A stretch of DNA of 52,341 nucleotides. Source: Rhodospirillaceae bacterium (lineage in GTDB: Bacteria; Pseudomonadota; Gammaproteobacteria; Steroidobacterales; Rariloculaceae). A program made the position numbers and the translations under genes. The notes beneath the pieces were generated by a model. It did no database searches and was not told where the DNA came from. It saw only the letters and a list, made by a program, of their open reading frames with translations. How positions within the stretch are numbered: the stretch's first letter is position 1; each line of letters begins with the position of its first letter. This document shows, piece after piece, positions 10,050 through 18,453 of this stretch. The DNA is taken from the NCBI GenBank assembly GCA_024638465.1, contig JAHEKF010000016.1:1-52341 (forward strand). The letters run 5' to 3'.

Positions 10050-11372
10050 ATGGTCCAGGCGACAGCCGAATTAAGCGCACAAAACGACTCCGACTCCGGC
10101 GTACCGGAGCGGATCGGAAAGTACGAAATCATCAAAGATCTCGGGCAGGGGTCGAGCGGCAGAGTCTTTCTCTCACATGATCCCTACTACGGGCGCGACG
10201 TCGCGATAAAAGTCTATTCTGTCGAGGGCGACGAGGACGAGAAGAAAGCCAAAGTCACTCGCAAGATGTTCTTTAACGAGGCCCAGATGATGGGCCGGCT
10301 GCTCCATCCGAATATCTTGCCGATCTATGACGCTGGCGAAGAGAACGGTGGCTACTACGTTGTTACGGAGCCGGTTCACGGTGCCCGCACGCTGGCAGCG
10401 TATTGTCGTCCCGATAATCTGCTTCGTACCGATGACGTTGTCGAAATCATCTTCAAGTGTGCGAAGGCACTTCACTATGCTCACAGTCGCGGCGTTGTCC
10501 ATCGGGACGTGAAGCCCGGCAACATCATGCTGACGCTCGATAACGACGTGCGCATTATCGACTTCGGGATCGCGCTCGTTACCGATTCGGATGTTTCACG
10601 GATTGAAGGCATCGCCGGTTCGCCCAGCTATATGTCGCCGGAGCAGGTCCAGTCTGCCGAGATTACTTCGCGCTCAGACATCTATTCACTGGGTGTCGTG
10701 ATGTATGAATTGTTGACCGGATTCAGACCGTTCCGCGGTGCCGATCTCGGTAAGCTGTTGCATCAGATCGTCTATGCCACTCCGCCACCCATGCACACGC
10801 TGCGCGAGGATATCTCAGAGGCGCTGGAGCACGTCACAGCGGTTGCCCTGCAGAAGGACCCGGAACAGCGCTTTCCGACCGGCGCAGAGTTTGCCGCCGC
10901 GCTCACGGGGATTCACAAGGACCTTCGCAACCAGAACGAGCGAATCGATCAGCAGCAGCAGTTCGATCTGCTCAGGAAGCTCAGCTTCTTCCATGATTTC
11001 TCGCACTCCGAGATCTGGGAGATTCTCCGCGCGAGCGATTGGCGCGACTACAGCGATGGCGCAGAGATATTTCGCGAAGGCGAACTCGACGACCGGTTCT
11101 ACGTGATTGTGGGCGGTAAAGTCACCGTTCAATCGGGGCGCAGAACGGTTGGCGTACTCGGCCCCGGCGATTGCTTCGGCGAGACGAGCTATGTCGACGG
11201 CGCGCGACGTACGACGACGATCGTGGCGAGCGGAGAGGTTACGCTGGTCCGCATCAGTTCAACGCTGCTGGAGCAGGCCTCGTCAGATTGCCAGTTGCGC
11301 TTCAACAAGGTGTTTCTGCGGTCCATGATCGAGCGCCTGCAGGGAGTCGAACCCGCTTCCGATTCGGTCTAA
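10050..11372 (+). CDS. Serine/threonine protein kinase fused to a C-terminal cyclic-nucleotide-binding domain
   Basis: A 440-aa predicted cytosolic signalling protein. The kinase domain spans about residues 25-285: glycine loop GQGSSGRV (32-39), Lys54 in VAIKVY, catalytic HRDVKPGNIM (His151-Arg152-Asp153), DFG 171-173 and SPSYMSPEQ. A charged linker follows. A CRP-type cNMP-binding domain covers about 310-430, with the phosphate-binding-cassette residues FGE (376-378) and Arg386/Arg387, so nucleotide binding looks possible. No transmembrane segment is visible. ATG 10050 begins 1 nt after the pgpA stop, so the gene is probably co-expressed with the rib-nusB-thiL-pgpA operon. Target proteins and ligand are unknown. 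The 3' end overlaps xseB by 4 nt on the opposite strand. Confidence 0.9.
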   Translation: MVQATAELSAQNDSDSGVPERIGKYEIIKDLGQGSSGRVFLSHDPYYGRDVAIKVYSVEGDEDEKKAKVTRKMFFNEAQMMGRLLHPNILPIYDAGEENGGYYVVTEPVHGARTLAAYCRPDNLLRTDDVVEIIFKCAKALHYAHSRGVVHRDVKPGNIMLTLDNDVRIIDFGIALVTDSDVSRIEGIAGSPSYMSPEQVQSAEITSRSDIYSLGVVMYELLTGFRPFRGADLGKLLHQIVYATPPPMHTLREDISEALEHVTAVALQKDPEQRFPTGAEFAAALTGIHKDLRNQNERIDQQQQFDLLRKLSFFHDFSHSEIWEILRASDWRDYSDGAEIFREGELDDRFYVIVGGKVTVQSGRRTVGVLGPGDCFGETSYVDGARRTTTIVASGEVTLVRISSTLLEQASSDCQLRFNKVFLRSMIERLQGVEPASDSV

Positions 11373-11620
11373 CTCCGATCCTCATCGGCTTCGAAAGGTT
11401 CCGTTTCGGCGTCATCCGTCTTCTTGAGCAGGATCTCGACGGTCTGCTCGGCCTGCTTCAGCGTCGTCTGGCACTGACGCGTCAGCTTGACGCCGCGTTC
11501 GAATTCCTTGAGCGCTTCCGCCAAAGGCATTTCGTCGTTCTCGAGACGCTCGACGAGTGTCTCGAGTTCCTCGAGCGATTTCTCGAGCCCGATGACATCT
11601 GCTTCTTTCTTCGCCGCCAT
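11369..11620 (-). CDS. xseB: Exodeoxyribonuclease VII small subunit
   Basis: An 83-aa subunit of the single-strand-specific exonuclease VII, binding several copies per XseA. The coiled, acidic sequence with LEELETLVERLEN and MPLAEALKEFERG is diagnostic. ATG 11620 gives normal length; 19 more upstream codons are open but unrelated. In many genomes xseB precedes ispA-dxs; here neither is present and the gene converges on the kinase, with a 4-nt overlap of the stops. Confidence 0.9.
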   Translation of the reverse strand: MAAKKEADVIGLEKSLEELETLVERLENDEMPLAEALKEFERGVKLTRQCQTTLKQAEQTVEILLKKTDDAETEPFEADEDRS

Positions 11621-11694
11621 TCGTCCGCGCCTGTGGAATAATCGCGCCACCGTACACAGCGGACAGGAACCGGTCAAACAAGCTCGAAGCGCGG

Positions 11695-11723
11695 TTGACA
11701 GCTTGACGGGACGCCGATTAAAT
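11695..11723 (+). promoter_or_regulatory. Predicted sigma-70 promoter of the rubrerythrin operon
   Basis: A perfect -35 TTGACA (11695-11700) is separated by 17 nt from TTAAAT (11718-11723, four of six matches to TATAAT). The implied start site is near 11730, leaving about 90 nt of leader before the ATG at 11820. The palindrome at 11735-11749 would lie just downstream of the start site. Confidence 0.6.
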
Positions 11724-11734
11724 TAGCCTCAGCA

Positions 11735-11749
11735 TTAGACTCAGTCTAA
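11735..11749. promoter_or_regulatory. Perfect 7-1-7 palindrome, candidate Fur-superfamily operator
   Basis: TTAGACT-C-AGTCTAA is an exact inverted repeat with seven-base arms and a one-base centre, the 7-1-7 geometry used by Fur, PerR and Irr-type repressors. It lies about 5-19 nt after the predicted start site, where bound repressor would block transcription. Exact 7-base palindromes of a fixed spacing are expected about three times in 52 kb by chance, so the position is the main support. IscR/Rrf2-type binding is an alternative. Confidence 0.45.
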
Positions 11750-11819
11750 ACAGAGTGCTCCCGCGATGCGGTGAGTGCAACAATAGCAAGCTGACATTCT
11801 CGTCACCAGGAGTACCACC

Positions 11820-12239
11820 ATGAATCTCAAGGGCAGTAGTACCGAACAAAATCTCAAGGACGCTTTCGCTGGTGAGTCGCAGGCGAACCGTCGCTATCTC
11901 TACTTTGCGTCGAAGGCGGATGTCGAAGGTTATAACGACGTCGCGGCTGTTTTTCGCTCGACCGCTGAGGGCGAAACGGGCCACGCGCATGGTCACCTCG
12001 AATATCTCGAAGCCGTTGGCGACCCGGCAACAGGGCTGCCGATCGGCGGAACAGACGACAACCTCAAGGCCGCAATCGCCGGTGAGACTCACGAGTACAC
12101 CGACATGTATCCCGGCATGGCGAAGTCTGCCCGCGACGAAGGATTCGAAGAGATCGCCGACTGGTTCGAAACTCTCGCGAAGGCCGAGCGATCGCACGCC
12201 AATCGATTTCAGAAGGCGCTTGACGGTCTCGACGACTGA
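11820..12239 (+). CDS. Rubrerythrin family protein (diiron domain only)
   Basis: A 139-aa ferritin-like four-helix protein. Metal-ligand Glu/His pairs are visible in [10 protein letters not shown] and AERSHANRF, with further Glu in ESQANRRY and ETHEYTDMY. Rubrerythrins reduce hydrogen peroxide using a diiron centre. The usual C-terminal rubredoxin domain is absent, so electrons must come from a partner, plausibly the Fe-S protein 32 nt downstream. AGGAG at 11808-11812 lies 7 nt before the ATG. A good promoter and a palindrome precede it. Confidence 0.9.
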   Translation: MNLKGSSTEQNLKDAFAGESQANRRYLYFASKADVEGYNDVAAVFRSTAEGETGHAHGHLEYLEAVGDPATGLPIGGTDDNLKAAIAGETHEYTDMYPGMAKSARDEGFEEIADWFETLAKAERSHANRFQKALDGLDD

Positions 12240-12271
12240 GCAACCGCGGGTTTCGTCCCGCGCGCTTTAAG

Positions 12272-13618
12272 ATGACAGATAAGATGGCACCACCGAGAGA
12301 GGGAAGCCTCGAGGCGCCGACGCGCCACGTGATCGATTGGCGGAACCCCGACTACACCGCCGATGCGCCGCTCGAAGCGGAGCTCGAGCGCGTGTTCGAC
12401 ATCTGTCATGGCTGCCGGCGCTGTTTCAGTCTTTGTCATTCGTTTCCGACCCTGTTCGATCTCGTTGACGAATCGGATACGGGTGAGCTCGATTCCGTGC
12501 CGAAGAAGGCCTACTGGAATGTTGTAGAGCATTGCTATCTCTGCGACATGTGCTACATGACCAAGTGCCCGTACGTCCCGCCGCACGAATGGGCCGTAGA
12601 CTTCCCGCACCTGATGCTGCGGGCGAAGGTCAAGCGATTTCAGGACGATGGCGCCGGGTTCAGGGATCGCTTGCTGAGTTCCACGGATACCGTCGGAAAG
12701 CTGGCTGGAATTCCGGTCGTGACGCAAGTGGTCAACGCTGTAAATGGCTCGACGCTTGGCAGGAAACTGCTTGCGGGTACGCTCGGTGTCGACGTCGACG
12801 CTCCGGTTCCTGACTACCATTCGCGCACGGCTCGCAAGCGACTTGCGGATCGCGTGGGAAAAGACGATCGCAGTGGGGAGCCGGCGACAGGGACGAAGGG
12901 CCGGGTTCTCGTCTTCTCGACCTGCTATGGCAACTACAACAGTCCCGGTCTGGTCGAAGATCTCGTCGCGATCATGGAGCACAATGAGATTCCGGCAGCT
13001 CTTTCGCGCCAGGAAAAATGCTGTGGCATGCCTAAGCTCGAGCTCGGTGATCTCGAGAGCGTCGAGCAGTTCAAAGACGAGAATATCGACGAAATCTATC
13101 GGTGGGTGTCGGACGGCTGGGACATCGTTGCTCCGGTCCCATCTTGCGTCCTGATGTTCAAGCAGGAGCTGCCACTCCTGTTTCCGGACGACGACAAGGT
13201 TGCAGCTGTCGCGGCCGCGTTCTTCGACCCGTTCGAGTACCTCATGCTGCGCCATCGCGCCGGTAAGCTGCGTGTGGATTTCGCAAGGAGTCTGGGAACG
13301 GTCAGTTATCAGGTGCCGTGCCATCTGCGGGTGCAGAACATCGGACTCAAGACCCGCGACGTTCTGGAGCTCGTTCCGGATACGCAGGTGAAGCCGATCG
13401 AGCGCTGTTCGGGTCATGACGGCACCTACGCCGTGAAGAAAGAGTACAGCGCGACGTCGCGAAAGATCGCGCGGCCGGTTGCGCGCGCGGTGGATGCGGC
13501 CGCTGCCGACGAGTTTACGAGCGATTGCCCGATGGCGGCGGAGCAGATCGCGTCCGTTTCGGAATCGGCAGAATCAACGCACCCGTTGCAGTTGTTGCGC
13601 AAGGCTTACGGAGTCTGA
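12272..13618 (+). CDS. GlpC/HdrD-like Fe-S oxidoreductase (two 4Fe-4S motifs plus CCG domains)
   Basis: A 448-aa cytosolic protein. Two four-cysteine clusters lie near the N-terminus: Cys45, 48, 51, 55 (CHGCRRCFSLC) and Cys88, 91, 94, 99 (CYLCDMCYMTKC). A cysteine-rich CCG domain follows (TCYGNYNSPG ... KCCGMPK). A second, degenerate copy (VPCHLRVQNIG ... ERCSGHDG) lies in the C-terminal third. This resembles the electron-transfer subunit GlpC of anaerobic glycerol-3-phosphate dehydrogenase and heterodisulfide reductase subunit D, but no glpA, glpB or hdr gene is nearby. Its position between a rubrerythrin lacking rubredoxin and a DUF3501 gene suggests a redox role with them; that is inference. 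Confidence 0.85.
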   Translation: MTDKMAPPREGSLEAPTRHVIDWRNPDYTADAPLEAELERVFDICHGCRRCFSLCHSFPTLFDLVDESDTGELDSVPKKAYWNVVEHCYLCDMCYMTKCPYVPPHEWAVDFPHLMLRAKVKRFQDDGAGFRDRLLSSTDTVGKLAGIPVVTQVVNAVNGSTLGRKLLAGTLGVDVDAPVPDYHSRTARKRLADRVGKDDRSGEPATGTKGRVLVFSTCYGNYNSPGLVEDLVAIMEHNEIPAALSRQEKCCGMPKLELGDLESVEQFKDENIDEIYRWVSDGWDIVAPVPSCVLMFKQELPLLFPDDDKVAAVAAAFFDPFEYLMLRHRAGKLRVDFARSLGTVSYQVPCHLRVQNIGLKTRDVLELVPDTQVKPIERCSGHDGTYAVKKEYSATSRKIARPVARAVDAAAADEFTSDCPMAAEQIASVSESAESTHPLQLLRKAYGV

Positions 13619-13619
13619 C

Positions 13620-14204
13620 GTGGCCGCGCTCAGCATCGACGATCTCATGAGTCTCGAGGAGTATCATCGCGAGCGACCGGAATTTCGCTCGCGAGTGCTC
13701 GAGCACAAGAGAAACCGTCATGTCGCGATCGGACCGAACGCAACGCTCTATTTCGAGGACCGACTGACGATTCAGTATCAGGTGCAGGAGATGCTGCGGA
13801 TCGAGCGCCTGTTCGAACGTGAAGCAATCGAGGAAGAGCTGAGCGCCTATAATCCGCTCATCCCCGATGGCAGTAACTTCAAGGCGACGTTCATGGTTGA
13901 ATTCCCGGATCCGGAAGAACGGCGCCGGGAACTGGCGCGGCTGACGGGCGTGGAGGACAACGTCTTTGCGCAGGTCGACGGGCTCGTCAAGGTCATGGCC
14001 GTCGCGGATGAGGATCTCGACAGGAGTACAGACGACAAGACGTCAGCTGTACATTTTCTTCGCTTCGAGCTTGACGACGAAATGAAGGCAGCGCTCAAGG
14101 ATGGTGCTGCGCTGGGCTTCGGAATCGTTCATCCGAATTACAGCCACACCGTGCCCGCTGTGCCGGGCAACATTCGCGATTCGCTCGCAAACGATCTCGA
14201 TTAA
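13620..14204 (+). CDS. DUF3501 family protein of unknown function
   Basis: A 194-aa soluble protein that I recognise as DUF3501 from its sequence and its usual position after a rubrerythrin and a GlpC-like Fe-S protein. It has no signal peptide, membrane segment or cysteine cluster; it is rich in Glu, Asp and Arg. GTG 13620 starts 1 nt after the preceding stop, consistent with a coupled operon. No biochemical function is established to my knowledge. Confidence 0.8.
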   Translation: MAALSIDDLMSLEEYHRERPEFRSRVLEHKRNRHVAIGPNATLYFEDRLTIQYQVQEMLRIERLFEREAIEEELSAYNPLIPDGSNFKATFMVEFPDPEERRRELARLTGVEDNVFAQVDGLVKVMAVADEDLDRSTDDKTSAVHFLRFELDDEMKAALKDGAALGFGIVHPNYSHTVPAVPGNIRDSLANDLD

Positions 14205-14312
14205 CTGCGCCTTCAGGCGTTACAATCTCCAGGCTTCTGTCGAGCAGCCTGTCAGACTTTGGATCATCTACTCTAGCCAGCAATGCGGCCGGGCTAGGGC
14301 CGGGATTGATGC

Positions 14313-16202
14313 ATGACGAAAAGCTATAGCGCTTCTGACATTGAGGTCTTGAGCGGTCTGGAGCCTGTGCGCAGGCGCCCGGGCATGTATACCGATACGA
14401 CCAGGCCGAACCACCTCGCGCATGAGGTCATCGACAACAGTATCGACGAGGCGCTCGAGGGTCATGCCAGGCGGATCGATGTAAAGATCTATAAGGATGG
14501 CTCTTTCGAAGTCTCCGACGACGGTCGCGGCATGCCGGTCGACGTGCATCCCAAAGAAAAAGTTCCGGGCGTTGAATTGATCCTGACCAAGCTGCACGCC
14601 GGCGGAAAGTTCAACAACGATCAATACAGGTTCTCCGGTGGCCTGCACGGGGTCGGTGTCTCGGTGGTCAACGCGTTGTCCAAGAATCTGGAAGTATGGA
14701 TTCGGCGCAACGGCAAGGAATACAACATGAGTTTCGTTAACGGCAAGCGCCGCGGGAAACTCGACGTTGTCGGAAGCGTCGGTAAGAACAACACTGGAAC
14801 GACGCTCCGCTTCTGGCCGGATCCCCAATATTTCGACAGCGCCTCATTCTCGGTTTCACGCATCAAGCACGTCTTGCGCGCGAAAGCCGTGCTCTGCCCC
14901 GGCCTGGATGTGCGCCTGGAGGTCGAAAAACCGAAAGAGAAGCAGCGTTGGCAGTACTCGGGCGGGCTGCAAGAGTATTTGCTGGAAGCGCTGGGCGAGA
15001 AATCCGAATCACTGCCGGAGGATCCGTTCACGGGAACGCTGAACGCCAAGCGCGAAGCAGTGGAGTGGGCGCTGGTCTGGCGCACGGACGGCGCTGCGCC
15101 GATCGCTGAAAGTTACGTCAATCTGATTCCGACGCCGCAGGGTGGTACCCATGTGAACGGGCTTCGTGCCGGGCTGACCGAGGCGCTGCGCGAATTCTGT
15201 GATTTTCGCACCCTGCTGCCGCGCGGTATCAAGCTCGCTCCGGAGGACGTATGGGAAGGCGTGTCGTTCATACTTTCCGTCAAGATGGAGGACCCGCAAT
15301 TCTCCGGCCAGACGAAGGAGCGACTGGGCTCAAGAGAATGCGCCGGATTCGTCAGCGGTGTCGTCAAGGACATGTTTGCGCTGTGGCTGAATCAGCACCC
15401 GGAGTCCGGAGACGAAATCGCTCAGTTGGCTATCGACAACGCGCAGACTCGTCTGAAAGCCGCGAAAAAGATCGTTCGCAAGCGCGTCGTCGCCGGCCCG
15501 GCACTACCTGGCAAGCTGGCTGATTGTACGAGTCAGGAGCCGACACTCGCGGAACTGTTTCTCGTAGAAGGCGACTCGGCGGGCGGTTCGGCCAAGCAGG
15601 CCCGAAATCGCGAAACCCAGGCGGTAATGCCGCTTCGTGGCAAGATTCTTAACACCTGGGAAGTCGAGCCCGGCCAGTTGCTGGCATCGCAGGAAGTGCA
15701 CAACATCAGCGTCGCGCTCGGAGTCGATCCCGGATCCGACAAGCTCGAAGATCTGCGCTACCACAAGATCTGCATACTTGCCGACGCGGATTCCGACGGA
15801 TTGCACATTGCTGCGCTGCTTTGTGCGCTGTTTCTCAAGCATTTTCGTCCACTCGTCGATGCCGGTCATGTATTCGTCGCGATGCCGCCGTTGTTCCGCG
15901 TTGACGTCGGCAAGGAGGTCTTCTACGCGCTGGATGAAGCGGAGAAGGACATGATTCTCGACCGGATAGAGGCAGAGAAGAAGTCGGGCAAAGTGTCCGT
16001 TACGAGATTCAAGGGCCTGGGCGAGATGAATCCTTCGCAGCTGCGAGAGACGACGATGGCGAGCGAAACGCGACGCTTGATTCAGCTGACTGTTGCCGGA
16101 AAAGATAAAGCCGAGCAGATGCTCGACATGTTGTTGGCGAAGAAACGCGCGCCGGACCGACGCCAATGGTTGCAGGAGAAGGGAAACCTGGCGGACGTCT
16201 GA
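14313..16202 (+). CDS. parE: DNA topoisomerase IV subunit B
   Basis: The 629-aa ATPase subunit of topoisomerase IV, which decatenates daughter chromosomes. The GHKL ATPase motifs ([32 protein letters not shown]), transducer, and TOPRIM motifs EGDSAGGSA and DADSDGLHI are intact. Length and the [17 protein letters not shown] start fit ParE rather than the longer GyrB. It lies 13 nt before parC and forms an operon with it. A TACAAT hexamer at 14221-14226 is a possible -10 box in the 108-nt gap upstream. Confidence 0.96.
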   Translation: MTKSYSASDIEVLSGLEPVRRRPGMYTDTTRPNHLAHEVIDNSIDEALEGHARRIDVKIYKDGSFEVSDDGRGMPVDVHPKEKVPGVELILTKLHAGGKFNNDQYRFSGGLHGVGVSVVNALSKNLEVWIRRNGKEYNMSFVNGKRRGKLDVVGSVGKNNTGTTLRFWPDPQYFDSASFSVSRIKHVLRAKAVLCPGLDVRLEVEKPKEKQRWQYSGGLQEYLLEALGEKSESLPEDPFTGTLNAKREAVEWALVWRTDGAAPIAESYVNLIPTPQGGTHVNGLRAGLTEALREFCDFRTLLPRGIKLAPEDVWEGVSFILSVKMEDPQFSGQTKERLGSRECAGFVSGVVKDMFALWLNQHPESGDEIAQLAIDNAQTRLKAAKKIVRKRVVAGPALPGKLADCTSQEPTLAELFLVEGDSAGGSAKQARNRETQAVMPLRGKILNTWEVEPGQLLASQEVHNISVALGVDPGSDKLEDLRYHKICILADADSDGLHIAALLCALFLKHFRPLVDAGHVFVAMPPLFRVDVGKEVFYALDEAEKDMILDRIEAEKKSGKVSVTRFKGLGEMNPSQLRETTMASETRRLIQLTVAGKDKAEQMLDMLLAKKRAPDRRQWLQEKGNLADV

Positions 16203-16215
16203 TCGAGAGGGACCG

Positions 16216-18447
16216 ATGAGAGAACAGGAACTCAATTTCGAAGGAATCGAGCAGGTGCCTCTGGCGTCGTTCACTGAACGAGCCTATCTCGATTACTCCA
16301 TGTACGTGATTCTGGACCGCGCGTTGCCGTTCATCGGCGATGGCCTGAAGCCGGTGCAGCGGCGCATCGTCTACTCGATGAGCGACCTCGGTATGTCCGC
16401 TGCGGCAAAACCGAAGAAAGCGGCGCGCGCCGTCGGCGACGTCATCGGAAAATTTCATCCGCACGGCGACTCGGCTTGTTACGAAGCGATGGTTCACATG
16501 GCGCAGCCGTTCAGTTATCGCTATCCGCTCGTCGACGGTCACGGTAACTGGGGATCACAGGATGATCCCAAGTCGTTCGCAGCCATGCGTTACACGGAGG
16601 CCCGACTGACCCGCTATGCCCAGGTCTTGCTGGCAGAACTCGGCCAGGGAACGGTCGACTGGCAGCCGAATTTCGACGGTACGCTGCAGGAACCAGTCGT
16701 GTTGCCGGCACAGTTGCCGAATTTGCTGCTGAACGGCACCAGCGGAATCGCGGTCGGAATGTCGACGGACGTTCCGCCGCACAATGCCCGCGAGGTAGTC
16801 GCCGCGCTCGTTCGGTTGCTGGACAATCCCAAGACGACACTGAGTGGCATCAGCAAGTACATCAAAGGTCCCGATTTTCCGACCGGCGGCGAAATGATCT
16901 CGTCGAGGAAGGAAATTTCACAGATCTACAAGACCGGATCCGGAACGTTGCGGTTGCGCGCCCGCTACGAAATCCAGAATGGCGAGATCGTCGTAACGGA
17001 GCTTCCGTACCAGGTTTCCGGCGCGAAAGTTCTGGAGCAGATAGCGGCACAGATGCGCGCGAAGAAGCTTCCGATGGTCGAAGATCTGCGTGACGAGTCG
17101 GATCATGAGTCGCCGATCCGGCTCGTGCTGACACCGCGATCCAATCGCGTGGATACGGACTCGACGATGAGTCACCTGTTCGCAACAACCGATCTGGAGC
17201 GGTCGATACGAGTCAATCTCAACGTGATCGGCCTCGACGGTCGCCCTGCCGTGTTCGGCCTGAAGGCGATACTCGAGGAGTGGCTCGAATTTCGCGTCGC
17301 GACCGTCAAGCGCCGCCTGAATTTCCGGCTCGACAAGGTTGCGAGCCGCCTGCACATCCTCGACGGACTGCTCATCGCTTATCTCAATATCGACGCCGTC
17401 ATCAAGATTATCCGCAGCGAGGATAAGCCGAAGCCGGTTCTCATGAAGCGCTTCAAGCTCAGCGACACGCAGGCCGAAGCCATACTCGAGCTGAAGCTCA
17501 GGCATCTCGCTCGCCTCGAAGAAGTGCGTATCCGCGGCGAGCAGGAAGAGCTCGCTGCGGAGAAAGTCGATCTTCAAAAGATACTGCGCTCCAAGGTGAA
17601 GCTCACGAAGCTCATCAAGAAGGAGCTACTCGAACTCGCGGAGACCCATGGCGACGAGCGTCGTACCGAACTCGTCGAGCGCGACGCAGCTCAGGCTCTG
17701 GACGAATCCGAACTCGTCTCGAGCGAGCCCGTAACGGTCGTGTTGTCCGAGCGCGGCTGGGCGCGGGCGGCGAAGGGCCACGAGGTCGACGCGGACGCGT
17801 TGAATTACCGCTCGGGCGACCAGTTTCTCGCTTCAGCGATCGGTCGCAGCAATCAGCTTGCCGTGTTCATGGACAGTACCGGTCGAGCTTACAGCCTCGC
17901 GGCTCACACCTTGCCTTCCGCGCGCGGGCAGGGTGAACCGCTGTCCGGACGGCTCAAGCCGCCCGATGGGTCGACGTTTCGCGCCGTACTGCTGGGAGCC
18001 GCCGAGGATCGCTGCGTGTTGGCGTCGTCCGCTGGCTACGGTTTCGTCGTAAGACTCGGCGATCTGCACTCGCGCAACAAAGCCGGGAAAGCGGCGCTTT
18101 CCGTTCCGAAGGGCTCGTCCGTCGTTCCGGCAGCCACAGTGGGCGAAGGGGCGCTCTACGTCGCGGCCGTGTCGACCGATGGCCGATTGCTCGTCTTCGA
18201 TCTCGAGGAACTGCCGGAGCTGACCAGGGGCAAAGGCAACAAGATCCTGGGTTTACCGGCCAAGAGCGACATCGAACTGGCCGCGATCTGCGTGCTCGGC
18301 GAAGAACAGGCGCTGAAGATCGTGGCCGGTCAACGGCAGATGACGCTGAAGTCGAAGGACCTCGACCACTACTATTCCTATCGTGGCAGGCGTGGCAGCG
18401 CGTTGCCACGAGGCTGGCGGAAGGTCTCGCGCCTCATCGCCGAGTGA
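16216..18447 (+). CDS. parC: DNA topoisomerase IV subunit A
   Basis: The 743-aa breakage-reunion subunit partnering ParE. The catalytic tyrosine lies in [10 protein letters not shown]. The quinolone-determining region reads [12 protein letters not shown], with Ser and Glu at the positions equivalent to E. coli Ser80 and Glu84, the fluoroquinolone-susceptible form. The C-terminal beta-pinwheel is shorter and more divergent than in GyrA, as expected for ParC. ATG 16216 gives the family N-terminus; earlier codons overlap parE. The gene ends 6 nt before the convergent fimX-like gene. Confidence 0.96.
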   Translation: MREQELNFEGIEQVPLASFTERAYLDYSMYVILDRALPFIGDGLKPVQRRIVYSMSDLGMSAAAKPKKAARAVGDVIGKFHPHGDSACYEAMVHMAQPFSYRYPLVDGHGNWGSQDDPKSFAAMRYTEARLTRYAQVLLAELGQGTVDWQPNFDGTLQEPVVLPAQLPNLLLNGTSGIAVGMSTDVPPHNAREVVAALVRLLDNPKTTLSGISKYIKGPDFPTGGEMISSRKEISQIYKTGSGTLRLRARYEIQNGEIVVTELPYQVSGAKVLEQIAAQMRAKKLPMVEDLRDESDHESPIRLVLTPRSNRVDTDSTMSHLFATTDLERSIRVNLNVIGLDGRPAVFGLKAILEEWLEFRVATVKRRLNFRLDKVASRLHILDGLLIAYLNIDAVIKIIRSEDKPKPVLMKRFKLSDTQAEAILELKLRHLARLEEVRIRGEQEELAAEKVDLQKILRSKVKLTKLIKKELLELAETHGDERRTELVERDAAQALDESELVSSEPVTVVLSERGWARAAKGHEVDADALNYRSGDQFLASAIGRSNQLAVFMDSTGRAYSLAAHTLPSARGQGEPLSGRLKPPDGSTFRAVLLGAAEDRCVLASSAGYGFVVRLGDLHSRNKAGKAALSVPKGSSVVPAATVGEGALYVAAVSTDGRLLVFDLEELPELTRGKGNKILGLPAKSDIELAAICVLGEEQALKIVAGQRQMTLKSKDLDHYYSYRGRRGSALPRGWRKVSRLIAE

Positions 18448-18453
18448 CCTGGG

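Noticed and set aside
12209-13417. A 402-codon minus-strand open frame
   Set aside because: It is antisense to the Fe-S protein gene, lacks recognisable domains, and arises from the GC-rich codon pattern of that gene.
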